Assembly: GCF_900491745.1 (NCBI RefSeq)
Contig: NZ_UETR01000005.1
Span: 1-64,000 of the forward strand
Direction of reading: 5' to 3'
DNA length: 64,000 bases
From: Amarolinea aalborgensis
Lineage (GTDB): Bacteria; Chloroflexota; Anaerolineae; SSC4; Amarolineaceae
The position numbers and the translations under genes are program-made. Of this stretch, positions 54,061 through 61,047 are shown in pieces; the first letter of the stretch is position 1; the number at the start of each line of letters is the position of its first letter. The notes beneath the pieces were generated by a model, which made no database searches, was not told the DNA's origin, and saw only the letters and a list, made by a program, of their open reading frames with translations.

Positions 54061-54891
54061 ATGTATTCCGTTATTGGATTTATCGTTCTGCTGCTGTTCG
54101 TTCTGGCCTCATCGGCCATCAAGATCGTACAGGAGTACGAGCGCGGCGTCATTTTCCGCCTGGGGCGGCTGATTGGCGCCAAGGGACCGGGTCTCTTCCT
54201 GATCATCCCGTTTGTGGATCGCTTCGTCAAGGTGGATCTGCGCACGATCACGCTCGATGTGCCGGCACAGGAAGCGATCACCAAGGATAATATCACCGTC
54301 AAAGTGAACGCGGTCGTCTACTTCCGGGTGGTGGATCCATCGGCCTCGGTTGTCAACGTGGAGGACTATCGCCGGGCGACGTGGAACATTGCGCAGACAA
54401 CGCTGCGTAACGTGCTGGGCCAGTCGGAACTGGACGAGCTGCTGCAGCATCGCGAAAGCATCAACTCCAAGCTGCAGCGTATCATTGACGAAGCCACCGA
54501 ACCGTGGGGCGTCAAGGTCTCCATCGTGGAAGTGAAGGACGTGGAACTGCCGCAAACGATGCAGCGCGCGATGGCGCGGCAGGCCGAAGCCGAGCGTGAG
54601 AAGCGCGCCAAGATCATTCATGCCGAAGGTGAATTCCAGGCTGCGGTGCAGCTGCGCAACGCCGCCAAGACCATGTCGGACGAGCCGATCGCCATTCAAC
54701 TCCGCTACCTGCAGACGCTAACCGAAATCGCCGTGGAGAAGAACTCGACGATCATCTTCCCCCTGCCCATTGACCTCTTGACCATCTTACGCAGCATGGT
54801 TACGTCTCTGCCAATGGTGTCCACACCCGAAGCAAGCGTCCCGGCCTTGACCACGCCCGCGACCAGCGCCCCCGACGTGGCCGTGGGCTAG
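54061..54891 (+). CDS. Slipin/stomatin-like SPFH protein
   Basis: The 276-residue protein has an N-terminal membrane anchor (VIGFIVLLLFVLASSAI) and an SPFH/Band 7 domain (VQEYERGVIFRLGRLIGAKGPGLFLIIPFVDRF, LDVPAQEAITKDNITVKVNAVVYFRV). A coiled-coil part (QRAMARQAEAEREKRAKIIHAEGE) and a Pro/Thr tail follow. Slipins form membrane-linked oligomers and often accompany a NfeD protease, which is absent here. AAAAGGGGG precedes the ATG. Confidence 0.93.
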   Translation: MYSVIGFIVLLLFVLASSAIKIVQEYERGVIFRLGRLIGAKGPGLFLIIPFVDRFVKVDLRTITLDVPAQEAITKDNITVKVNAVVYFRVVDPSASVVNVEDYRRATWNIAQTTLRNVLGQSELDELLQHRESINSKLQRIIDEATEPWGVKVSIVEVKDVELPQTMQRAMARQAEAEREKRAKIIHAEGEFQAAVQLRNAAKTMSDEPIAIQLRYLQTLTEIAVEKNSTIIFPLPIDLLTILRSMVTSLPMVSTPEASVPALTTPATSAPDVAVG

Positions 54892-54912
54892 GGATGTATG
54901 TGAGTTTTGGGG

Positions 54913-54987
54913 CGTAGCCCACCTTCTTGGGCTACGTCGAGGTTGCCGCGATTCCAATCGCCCGGCGCGTCAGGCGTCGGGCGATTG
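54913..54987. terminator. Tandem hairpins after the slipin gene
   Basis: CGTAGCCCA (54913-54921) pairs with TGGGCTACG (54928-54936). A second hairpin pairs CAATCGCCCG (54955-54964) with CGGGCGATTG (54978-54987), followed by TCATTT. They lie 20-100 bp after the slipin stop and probably end its transcript. Confidence 0.6.
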
Positions 54988-55103
54988 TCATTTGGCGCAA
55001 AGTCCGGGTGAATGTATTACCAGCCGCGCGCGAAATCAGAGCCGGTGCGTGCGTTAGGCGCTTCTGAAGGCTCCATGCCTCATTCCACCGGCGGACGGCG
55101 CCT

Positions 55104-55754
55104 ATGAACGACTGGATGCAGCGCAACTTCAAGACCCTGGCCCTGACTCTGCTTTGGCTGCTCAGCCTGGGCGGCGTTGCGCTGTTCGTGCGCCGTCCAA
55201 CGCCTACCCCCATCGAGATCATTCCGCCGCCCACGGCCACGGCGACGCCGCTGCCCACAGTCACGCCGACGCCGTCTCCGTTGCGCGTTTACGTCAGCGG
55301 GGCCGTATCCAAGCCAGACGTTTATGTCCTCACGCCAGGCGCGATCGTCAAGGATGCAATCAGCGCGGCTGGGGGCTTTGGGCCAAACGCCGACCGCGCC
55401 AACATCAATCTGGCCCAGCCGCTGTACGACGGCGCGCAGGTGCATGTAGCGAGCGAGGTGGCGCAGGCGACATCGCCGCCGGTCGGAGTCAGCGGACCAG
55501 TGGCAACGCCCACCGTCGCGCCCACCAACCTCTCGAACCTGCCGCCAGCCAAAGCCACCCTCGCGCCCGGGACCAAGATCAACATCAACACCGCCAGCCT
55601 CAGCGAGCTGCAGCAGCTGCCCGGCATCGGGCCAGCCATGGCGCAGCGCATCGTGGAAGGTCGGCCCTATCGAAGCCCGCAGGATCTGAAAAAAGTCAAG
55701 GGCATTGGCGATGTGACGTACGGCAAACTGGCGCCGTTGATTACGGTGCAGTAA
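55104..55754 (+). CDS. comEA: ComEA-like DNA-binding protein
   Basis: The 216-residue protein has one N-terminal transmembrane helix (LALTLLWLLSLGGVALFV), a Thr-Pro-rich spacer, an SLBB domain (RVYVSGAVSKPDVYVLTPGA) and a C-terminal helix-hairpin-helix pair (ININTASLSELQQLPGIGPAMAQRIV, then LKKVKGIGDVTYGKL). ComEA binds incoming double-stranded DNA at the outer face during transformation. ComEC and other competence genes are not in the window, though dprA is. Confidence 0.92.
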   Translation: MNDWMQRNFKTLALTLLWLLSLGGVALFVRRPTPTPIEIIPPPTATATPLPTVTPTPSPLRVYVSGAVSKPDVYVLTPGAIVKDAISAAGGFGPNADRANINLAQPLYDGAQVHVASEVAQATSPPVGVSGPVATPTVAPTNLSNLPPAKATLAPGTKININTASLSELQQLPGIGPAMAQRIVEGRPYRSPQDLKKVKGIGDVTYGKLAPLITVQ

Positions 55755-55872
55755 AGTGAGCCGGAGCGTCAACCCCGATCTGACTCGCTGCGTAGGACAT
55801 GAAAAACCCCGCAGCGCCCCTTCTGCTATCGGTCATCTCCCTATCCTCATTTTCAATCAGGCCATGGCGTGG

Positions 55873-55878
55873 TATAAT
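55873..55878 (+). promoter_or_regulatory. Candidate -10 box of the xpt operon
   Basis: TATAAT at 55873-55878 lies 37 bp before the xpt start; the -35 region (TTTCAA about 16 bp upstream) is poor. AAGGAGG precedes the gene. No purine aptamer fold was found in this leader. Confidence 0.45.
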
Positions 55879-55914
55879 CCGCACGTCAGATTAACGAAGG
55901 AGGCCTGACAGCCC

Positions 55915-56538
55915 ATGACCATTCTGAATCGCATCAACCGCATGGTGTTAGAGCACGGACGTGTGGTCAACGATTCTATCCTGAGTGTGGACACCCTGCT
56001 CAATCACCGCATTGACTATGCGTTCAGCGCCTACTGCGGCGACGCGCTGGCGCATCTGGTCAAAGGCCAGCCAGTTGATGTCATTCTCACGGCCGAAGCC
56101 AGCGGCATCAGCGTGGCCGTCTTCATGGCGATCGTCCTCAACAACGAGCAGTGGCCGCACCCGGCGGCCGTTGTTTTTGCCAAGAAGAGCCGCCCGGTCA
56201 CGCTGGCTGAGGATGGCTTCTATGTGATCAACAGTTACAGCCGCACCAAAGAGCGACCAGTGCAGCTTTTCCTGGGTAAACATGTCATTGCGCCTGGCGC
56301 GCGCGTCTTCATCGTGGATGACTTCATGGCGCGCGGCACCACCATGTCCGCGCTCGGCGACCTGGTCCTGCAAGCCGGCGCGCAGATCGTCGGCTTCGGC
56401 GCTGTCATCGAGAAGGTGTTCGAAAACGGTCGCCAAGAACTACAGCGGTTTGGCGCGCCGGTTCATGCGCTCGTGCAGGTCACATCGCTGGCGGGCGGTC
56501 GCATTCACCTGGCCGCCATCCCTGAGGCGGCCGCGTGA
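55915..56538 (+). CDS. xpt: Xanthine phosphoribosyltransferase-like protein
   Basis: The 207-residue protein salvages xanthine (or a related purine) with PRPP. It begins like Xpt (VNDSILSVDTLLNHRIDY), has TAEASGISVAVFMA, the PRPP loop VFIVDDFMARGTTM and the C-terminal FGAVIEKVFENGRQEL. B. subtilis Xpt is 194 residues. AAGGAGG precedes the ATG. Its stop overlaps the GTG of the LutA-like gene (GTGA). A related regulatory PRT is possible. Confidence 0.85.
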   Translation: MTILNRINRMVLEHGRVVNDSILSVDTLLNHRIDYAFSAYCGDALAHLVKGQPVDVILTAEASGISVAVFMAIVLNNEQWPHPAAVVFAKKSRPVTLAEDGFYVINSYSRTKERPVQLFLGKHVIAPGARVFIVDDFMARGTTMSALGDLVLQAGAQIVGFGAVIEKVFENGRQELQRFGAPVHALVQVTSLAGGRIHLAAIPEAAA

Positions 56539-57311
56539 CTCCCTGCGACCTCTTTGTCACGTGCTTGATTGACCTATTCTACCCTGACACCGGCGAGTCC
56601 GCGGTAGCGGTGTTAGAAAAACACGGCGGCCAGGTCAACTTTCGACCGACGCAGGAGTGCTGCGGCCGCTTTGCGCTCGAAGCCGGCTACGTCAACGACG
56701 CCATCCAGCAGGCGCAGCATTTCTGTGATCTCTTTGCCGATGCCGAGAACATCGTTGTGCCCTCCGCGGCCTGCGCGGCGATGATCAAGCTCGAGTACCC
56801 GCGCCTTCTGCCCAACGATCCACGGGCGGCGACGCTGGCCGGCCGCACGTGGGAATTCAGCCAGTTCTTGGTTGATATCCTGCACGTCAGCGATCCGGAG
56901 GTGGCCTACGCAGGGAAGATCGCCTACCAACCGGCCTGCCATCTCCTGCACGATCTGCACAGCGCAGGCCAGGCGCCTGCGCTCCTCAACGCCGTACAGG
57001 GCGCCGCGTTGGTGTCCTGGCGCGAATCCGATGAATGCTGCGGCTTTGGCGGCCCCTTTGCACTCAATCTGCCGGAGATAGCGGACTCGATTCTCGAAAG
57101 TCATGTTCGCCATATCGAAGCCAGCGGCGCTGATCTTGTGGTCACCTGTGACCCCGGCTGCCTGCTGCACCTCAAGAGCGGGCTGACTCGCGAGGGGTGT
57201 CGAGCGCCAGCCGTGCACCTGGCGGACCTGTTGGCCGGCCAGGTCACGCCGCCGGTGCGCCCACCGCCGGCCAAGCCGGTCAAACCGAAGCTGCGTCCGC
57301 GCCCCTGGTAG
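56535..57311 (+). CDS. LutA/GlcF-type cysteine-rich (Fe-S) protein
   Basis: The 258-residue protein has two CCG domains: QECCGRFALEAGY then PACH..HDL, and DECCGFGGPFALNLPE then CDPGCLLHL. This is the LutA (YkgE) layout, part of the LutABC complex for L-lactate oxidation or of glycolate/heterodisulfide-type systems. LutB and LutC are not adjacent, so the partner is unknown. GTG 56535 overlaps the xpt stop. The C-terminus ends in a Pro/Lys-rich tail. Confidence 0.85.
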   Translation: MTPCDLFVTCLIDLFYPDTGESAVAVLEKHGGQVNFRPTQECCGRFALEAGYVNDAIQQAQHFCDLFADAENIVVPSAACAAMIKLEYPRLLPNDPRAATLAGRTWEFSQFLVDILHVSDPEVAYAGKIAYQPACHLLHDLHSAGQAPALLNAVQGAALVSWRESDECCGFGGPFALNLPEIADSILESHVRHIEASGADLVVTCDPGCLLHLKSGLTREGCRAPAVHLADLLAGQVTPPVRPPPAKPVKPKLRPRPW

Positions 57312-57337
57312 ACTGCCGCCCATTTGGAGACAGAATC

Positions 57338-58168
57338 GTGACCGTTCACCCTTCGTCCTGGCAGTATCCCGATCCATCGCCTCCCGACAGCCGCCGCGAC
57401 TGGCTGCTGCTCGGCCTGGCCGTGATCGCCATCATCGGCATCACGCTGCTGGCGCCGGGCGGGCTGCTCGACAAAGCCGACAAAGTGGGCTATGCGGTTT
57501 GCCATCGCATCACCGTACGTTCCTTCTTGATCGGTGAGCGGCAGATGCCGCTCTGTGCGCGCTGCACCGGCCAGTACCTGGGCGCGGTCGCCGGCCTGCT
57601 CTATCTCTTGATCCGCAGGCGCGGGCGCGCCAGCGAGCTGCCAGCCACGCCGGTGCTGGGCGTACTCTTTCTCTTCCTCGGTCTCTGGGCCTTCGATGGC
57701 GTCAATTCGTACTTGACTCTCTTCCCTGGCATGCCGCATCTGTACGAGCCGCACAATATCTTGCGCGTGAGCACCGGCCTGCTGCAAGGATTTGCCGTGA
57801 TCAGCCTGGTATGGCCTGTTTTCAACCTGACGGCCTGGGCGCAGCCTGACCCGCAGCGCTCGCTTGACCATGTGCGCGAGCTGGCCCTGCTGGTGGGCGT
57901 AGGCGCGCTGCTCGTGCTGGCGCTGCAGAGCGACGTGGAAGCCATCTTGTTCCCCCTGGCGCTGATCAGCGCGCTGGGCACACTGCTGATGCTGACACTG
58001 GTGCTGACGGTAATGGTTCTGCTGATTCTGCGCCGCGCCAACCGCGCACGCGCGTGGCGGCATCTCATTATGACGCTGGCGCTCGGCCTTGCCTCCAGCC
58101 TGACCCTCATCGCGCTGATTGACGCCGGCCGCGCGGCATTGACCCAGGCGCTGGGTTTACCGTTTTAA
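57338..58168 (+). CDS. DUF2085 membrane protein
   Basis: The 276-residue protein has about six hydrophobic helices and the DUF2085 motif AVCHRITVRSFLIGERQMPLCARCTGQYLG, whose His and Cys residues could bind a metal. Function unknown. GGAGA lies 8 bp before GTG 57338; the longer frame to 57197 overlaps the upstream gene without family features. Confidence 0.85.
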   Translation: MTVHPSSWQYPDPSPPDSRRDWLLLGLAVIAIIGITLLAPGGLLDKADKVGYAVCHRITVRSFLIGERQMPLCARCTGQYLGAVAGLLYLLIRRRGRASELPATPVLGVLFLFLGLWAFDGVNSYLTLFPGMPHLYEPHNILRVSTGLLQGFAVISLVWPVFNLTAWAQPDPQRSLDHVRELALLVGVGALLVLALQSDVEAILFPLALISALGTLLMLTLVLTVMVLLILRRANRARAWRHLIMTLALGLASSLTLIALIDAGRAALTQALGLPF

Positions 58169-58191
58169 CCACGCATCCCGACTGGCCTGGA

Positions 58192-58220
58192 TTGCCAGAC
58201 GCATCGAAATTTGCTATAAT
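58192..58220 (+). promoter_or_regulatory. Sigma70-like promoter of the Yip1/DUF4013 pair
   Basis: TTGCCA (58192-58197), a 17-bp spacer and TATAAT (58215-58220) lie about 80 bp before the first membrane-protein gene. Confidence 0.6.
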
Positions 58221-58299
58221 GCGTCTTGTTGTTTGATCCCCACGGTTCTCCCACCCAATTCTCTCTTTTTTTCTCATCACGATCGCAGGAGGCATTGTC

Positions 58300-58905
58300 A
58301 TGATTCAGGGTGTCAATTTCAGCGAAATGATCAACCAGAGCATCAAGGTGCTCACCCAACCCCGCATCGAAACCTTCGAGCAGTTCGAGAAGCACGGCGG
58401 CCAGCGCGAGGCGCTGACCTATGTGGCCGTGGCCGCGGGCCTGGCCGGCATCGTCGCCTTGATTGTCGGCATTATCACCGGTGGTATTGGCGGCGCCATC
58501 ATCGCGTTGGTGGGCGCGCTCGTGGCCCCGTTGCTGTCCTTCTTTATCTTTGCCTTTGTCGTCAACTGGATGGGCAAACAGCAGGGCGGCACGGGCACGC
58601 AGGATGAGGTGTTCTACTCCTGCGCCCTCTACACCGCGCCCATTCTGGCCGTCACCGGCATCGTGGGCAACATTCCAGTCCTCGGTTGTCTGTTCGCCCC
58701 CGTCAGCCTGATTTTGGGGCTCTACCAAATCTATCTCGGCTACCTGGCCACGCGTTCCTCGATGAACCTGGATCAGAATAAGGCGATCATCACTGTAATC
58801 GTTGCCATCATCGCGCAGTGGATTGTCTTCGCTGTGATCACCGCGATTGTCGCCGCGATTGCGGTCGGCATCGGTGTGAGTTCAGGCGCCATCAAGCTGC
58901 AGTAG
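58300..58905 (+). CDS. Yip1 family membrane protein
   Basis: The 201-residue protein has five hydrophobic helices and the bacterial Yip1 layout: a short N-terminal amphipathic part (INQSIKVLTQPRIETFEQF), then repeated Gly/Ile-rich helices with LYTAPIL and LYQIYLGY. Function unknown. AGGAGG precedes the ATG. It is followed after 12 bp by the DUF4013 gene. Confidence 0.8.
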   Translation: MIQGVNFSEMINQSIKVLTQPRIETFEQFEKHGGQREALTYVAVAAGLAGIVALIVGIITGGIGGAIIALVGALVAPLLSFFIFAFVVNWMGKQQGGTGTQDEVFYSCALYTAPILAVTGIVGNIPVLGCLFAPVSLILGLYQIYLGYLATRSSMNLDQNKAIITVIVAIIAQWIVFAVITAIVAAIAVGIGVSSGAIKLQ

Positions 58906-58917
58906 GAGGGGACTTTT

Positions 58918-59637
58918 TTGGACATTCAGAAATCCTTCACCTTCCCGCTCGACGATGAGAAGTGGACCAACAAGGTGCTCGTGGGCGCGGTCATCAGCGC
59001 AGTGCCCATTCTGGGCATGGCCGCCAGCGGCTACGGCCTGGACGTGATCAAGAACGTCGTCGAAGATGAGTCGCGGCCCCTGCCCACGTGGGACGACATT
59101 GGCGCGATATTCATGCGCGGGTTGATCTACACCATCGGCGTGATCGTCTACTTCTTGCCCTTGCTGATCCTCGGCTGCCTCTTCGCCGTGATTGGCGGCG
59201 GCCTGGGCGCAGCCGTGGGCGATTCGCAATCCGCGCAAGACTCTTTCGGGGCCTTGTTGGGCGGAGCCGGTCTCCTCTTCGGCTGCCTGGGTTTGCTCTA
59301 CACGCTGGCCGTGCTGGTCATCCTGCCCGCGGCCACTGTACGCTTTGCCCTGAGCAACAGGCTGAGCGACATGTTCAAGTTCAGCGTGTTGTTCGATGAC
59401 ATTCGGCGCAATGTCTCCGGCTACCTGACGGTCGTCCTGGTCATCATCGTGGCCGGCATCGTTCTGGGCGCGGTGGTTAGCCTGGTTACCGGCGTACTGG
59501 CCTTCATCCCGATTTGCGGCTGGATCGCCGCCTGGCTCATCAGCGCCGGCGCCAGCTTCTACGTCCAGTTGGCGGCCAGCCATCTGTGGGGCCAATTCTA
59601 TCGCGGCGCCCGCGCCGCAGGCACCGTCGCCCTGTAA
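58918..59637 (+). CDS. DUF4013 membrane protein
   Basis: The 239-residue protein has MDIQKSFTFPLDDEKWTNKVLVGA at its N-terminus, typical of DUF4013, followed by GYGLDVIKNVVEDESRPLPTWDD and several transmembrane helices with Gly-rich stretches. The start is TTG 58918 behind GGAGGGGAC. It is probably expressed with the Yip1 gene. Function unknown. Confidence 0.82.
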   Translation: MDIQKSFTFPLDDEKWTNKVLVGAVISAVPILGMAASGYGLDVIKNVVEDESRPLPTWDDIGAIFMRGLIYTIGVIVYFLPLLILGCLFAVIGGGLGAAVGDSQSAQDSFGALLGGAGLLFGCLGLLYTLAVLVILPAATVRFALSNRLSDMFKFSVLFDDIRRNVSGYLTVVLVIIVAGIVLGAVVSLVTGVLAFIPICGWIAAWLISAGASFYVQLAASHLWGQFYRGARAAGTVAL

Positions 59638-59654
59638 ACGAGCTGGGCGGTCAT

Positions 59655-59700
59655 AATCAAAAAGGACGCCGACCTTGACGGATCGGCGTCCTTTTTGATT
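59655..59700. terminator. Strong bidirectional terminator
   Basis: AATCAAAAAGGACGCCGA (59655-59672) pairs perfectly with TCGGCGTCCTTTTTGATT (59683-59700), an 18-bp stem with a 10-nt loop. The A/T ends provide U-runs on either strand. It closes the Yip1/DUF4013 unit. Confidence 0.88.
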
Positions 59701-59799
59701 CCCCACAGTCCACCGGGCGCAAGCAACAAACGCTCACCTGTGGTTAATCCTGCTGCTGGCCGTCCTGGTGACGTCAGCCCGGCCAGGGCAGTCTAATAA

Positions 59800-59827
59800 T
59801 TGACGTAAAACGAGAACGTCGTACAAT
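59800..59827 (+). promoter_or_regulatory. Sigma70-like promoter of the M50 protease gene
   Basis: TTGACG (59800-59805), a 16-bp spacer and TACAAT (59822-59827) lie about 40 bp before the ATG at 59869, which has AGGAGGT upstream. Confidence 0.65.
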
Positions 59828-59868
59828 CTGGTAAACTATAGAATAAACCACAGTCAGGAGGTCATTCG

Positions 59869-61008
59869 ATGAGCTGGTCGTTTCGGATCGCCCAGGTCTT
59901 TGGGATTGACATCAAGATCCATATCACCTTTTTCCTCATTCTCATTCTGGGGGCGGTTCAATGGGGCGGGCCAGCCGGCCTGAGCGGCGCGGCCTTCGGC
60001 GTCCTTCTGATGCTGCTTCTCTTCACGTGCGTCACCCTGCACGAACTGGGACACAGCGTGGTGGCGCTGCATTTTGGTATTCCCGTGCGCGAGATCATCC
60101 TGCTGCCGCTCGGCGGCGTGGCCGTCATCGGCCGCAACCCCGACAAGCCGCTGCACGAACTGCTGATCGCCATTGCAGGCCCGCTGGTCAACGTTGTCAT
60201 CGCCATCATTCTGCTGCTCATCAGCGGCTTTGCGATCGGTCTCAACGTGCTCGATGGCCGTGGTCTGCTGAGCGGCCTGCAGATGACGCCCTCGCTCTCC
60301 ACGCTGCTGGTTTGGCTGTTGTCCGCCAACCTCAGCCTGGTGATTTTCAACCTGATTCCGGCCTTTCCGTTGGACGGCGGCCGCGTGTTGCGCGCACTGT
60401 TGGCCATGGCCATGGGTTACCCCCGCGCCACGGTCATCGCTTCTGGCATCGGCCAGGTGGCGGCCATCATCCTGGGCATCGTTGGCGTTCTCAGCGGCAA
60501 CTTCGTGTTGGCGTTGATTGCCATCTTCATCTTCACCGGCGCCGGGCAAGAAAGCTCCGAGGCGCAGGCGCGCACCGTCCTGGACACCCTGCGTGTGCGC
60601 GACGCCTACAATCGGCACGCCATCTCCCTGACCGTGGGCGATCGCATGAGTAAGGTGGTGGGCCACATCCTCACCAGCTACCAGCCCGACTTCGCGGTGA
60701 CCCAGGGCGACCGCCTGCTGGGCATCATCACGCGCGAGGATGTGCTGCGCGCGCTGAACACAGAAACCAGCGATCTCTATGTAACCCAAATGATGCGTCG
60801 CGACTTCGTGCGCGTCAACGCAGACCAGTCGCTGCACGAGGTGCGAGACATCATGAGCGAGAAGGGTGCGCGCACGGTTGCCGTGTACGATAACGAACAG
60901 TTCTTGGGCCTGGTGAGCCTGGAGGACATTGCCGAGGCGTTCACAGTGCTCAGCTTTGTGCAGCGCTTCGAGCAGCGGCGCACCACGGCTGGTTCGCAGC
61001 CAGCCTGA
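59869..61008 (+). CDS. Site-2 protease (M50) with CBS domains
   Basis: The 379-residue intramembrane metalloprotease has HELGH (about residues 58-62) and NLIPAFPLDGGRVLRA (Asp about 169), which build the zinc site within the membrane. After helix 6 there are two CBS motifs (VGDRMSKVVGHILTSYQPDFAV...LLGIITREDVLRAL and VTQMMRRDFVRV...FLGLVSLEDIAEAF) that may sense adenine nucleotides. It is of the rhomboid-independent S2P-CBS group common in archaea and Chloroflexota. Substrate unknown. Own promoter. Confidence 0.92.
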   Translation: MSWSFRIAQVFGIDIKIHITFFLILILGAVQWGGPAGLSGAAFGVLLMLLLFTCVTLHELGHSVVALHFGIPVREIILLPLGGVAVIGRNPDKPLHELLIAIAGPLVNVVIAIILLLISGFAIGLNVLDGRGLLSGLQMTPSLSTLLVWLLSANLSLVIFNLIPAFPLDGGRVLRALLAMAMGYPRATVIASGIGQVAAIILGIVGVLSGNFVLALIAIFIFTGAGQESSEAQARTVLDTLRVRDAYNRHAISLTVGDRMSKVVGHILTSYQPDFAVTQGDRLLGIITREDVLRALNTETSDLYVTQMMRRDFVRVNADQSLHEVRDIMSEKGARTVAVYDNEQFLGLVSLEDIAEAFTVLSFVQRFEQRRTTAGSQPA

Positions 61009-61047
61009 ACACCCAAGCAGGTCAAGCCTGCTCTGCAAGTAGACGCC

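Noticed and set aside
55755..55914. Possible purine riboswitch before xpt
   Set aside because: The leader has one weak hairpin (CGCTGCG/CGCAGCG) but not the three-helix purine aptamer or its conserved loops.
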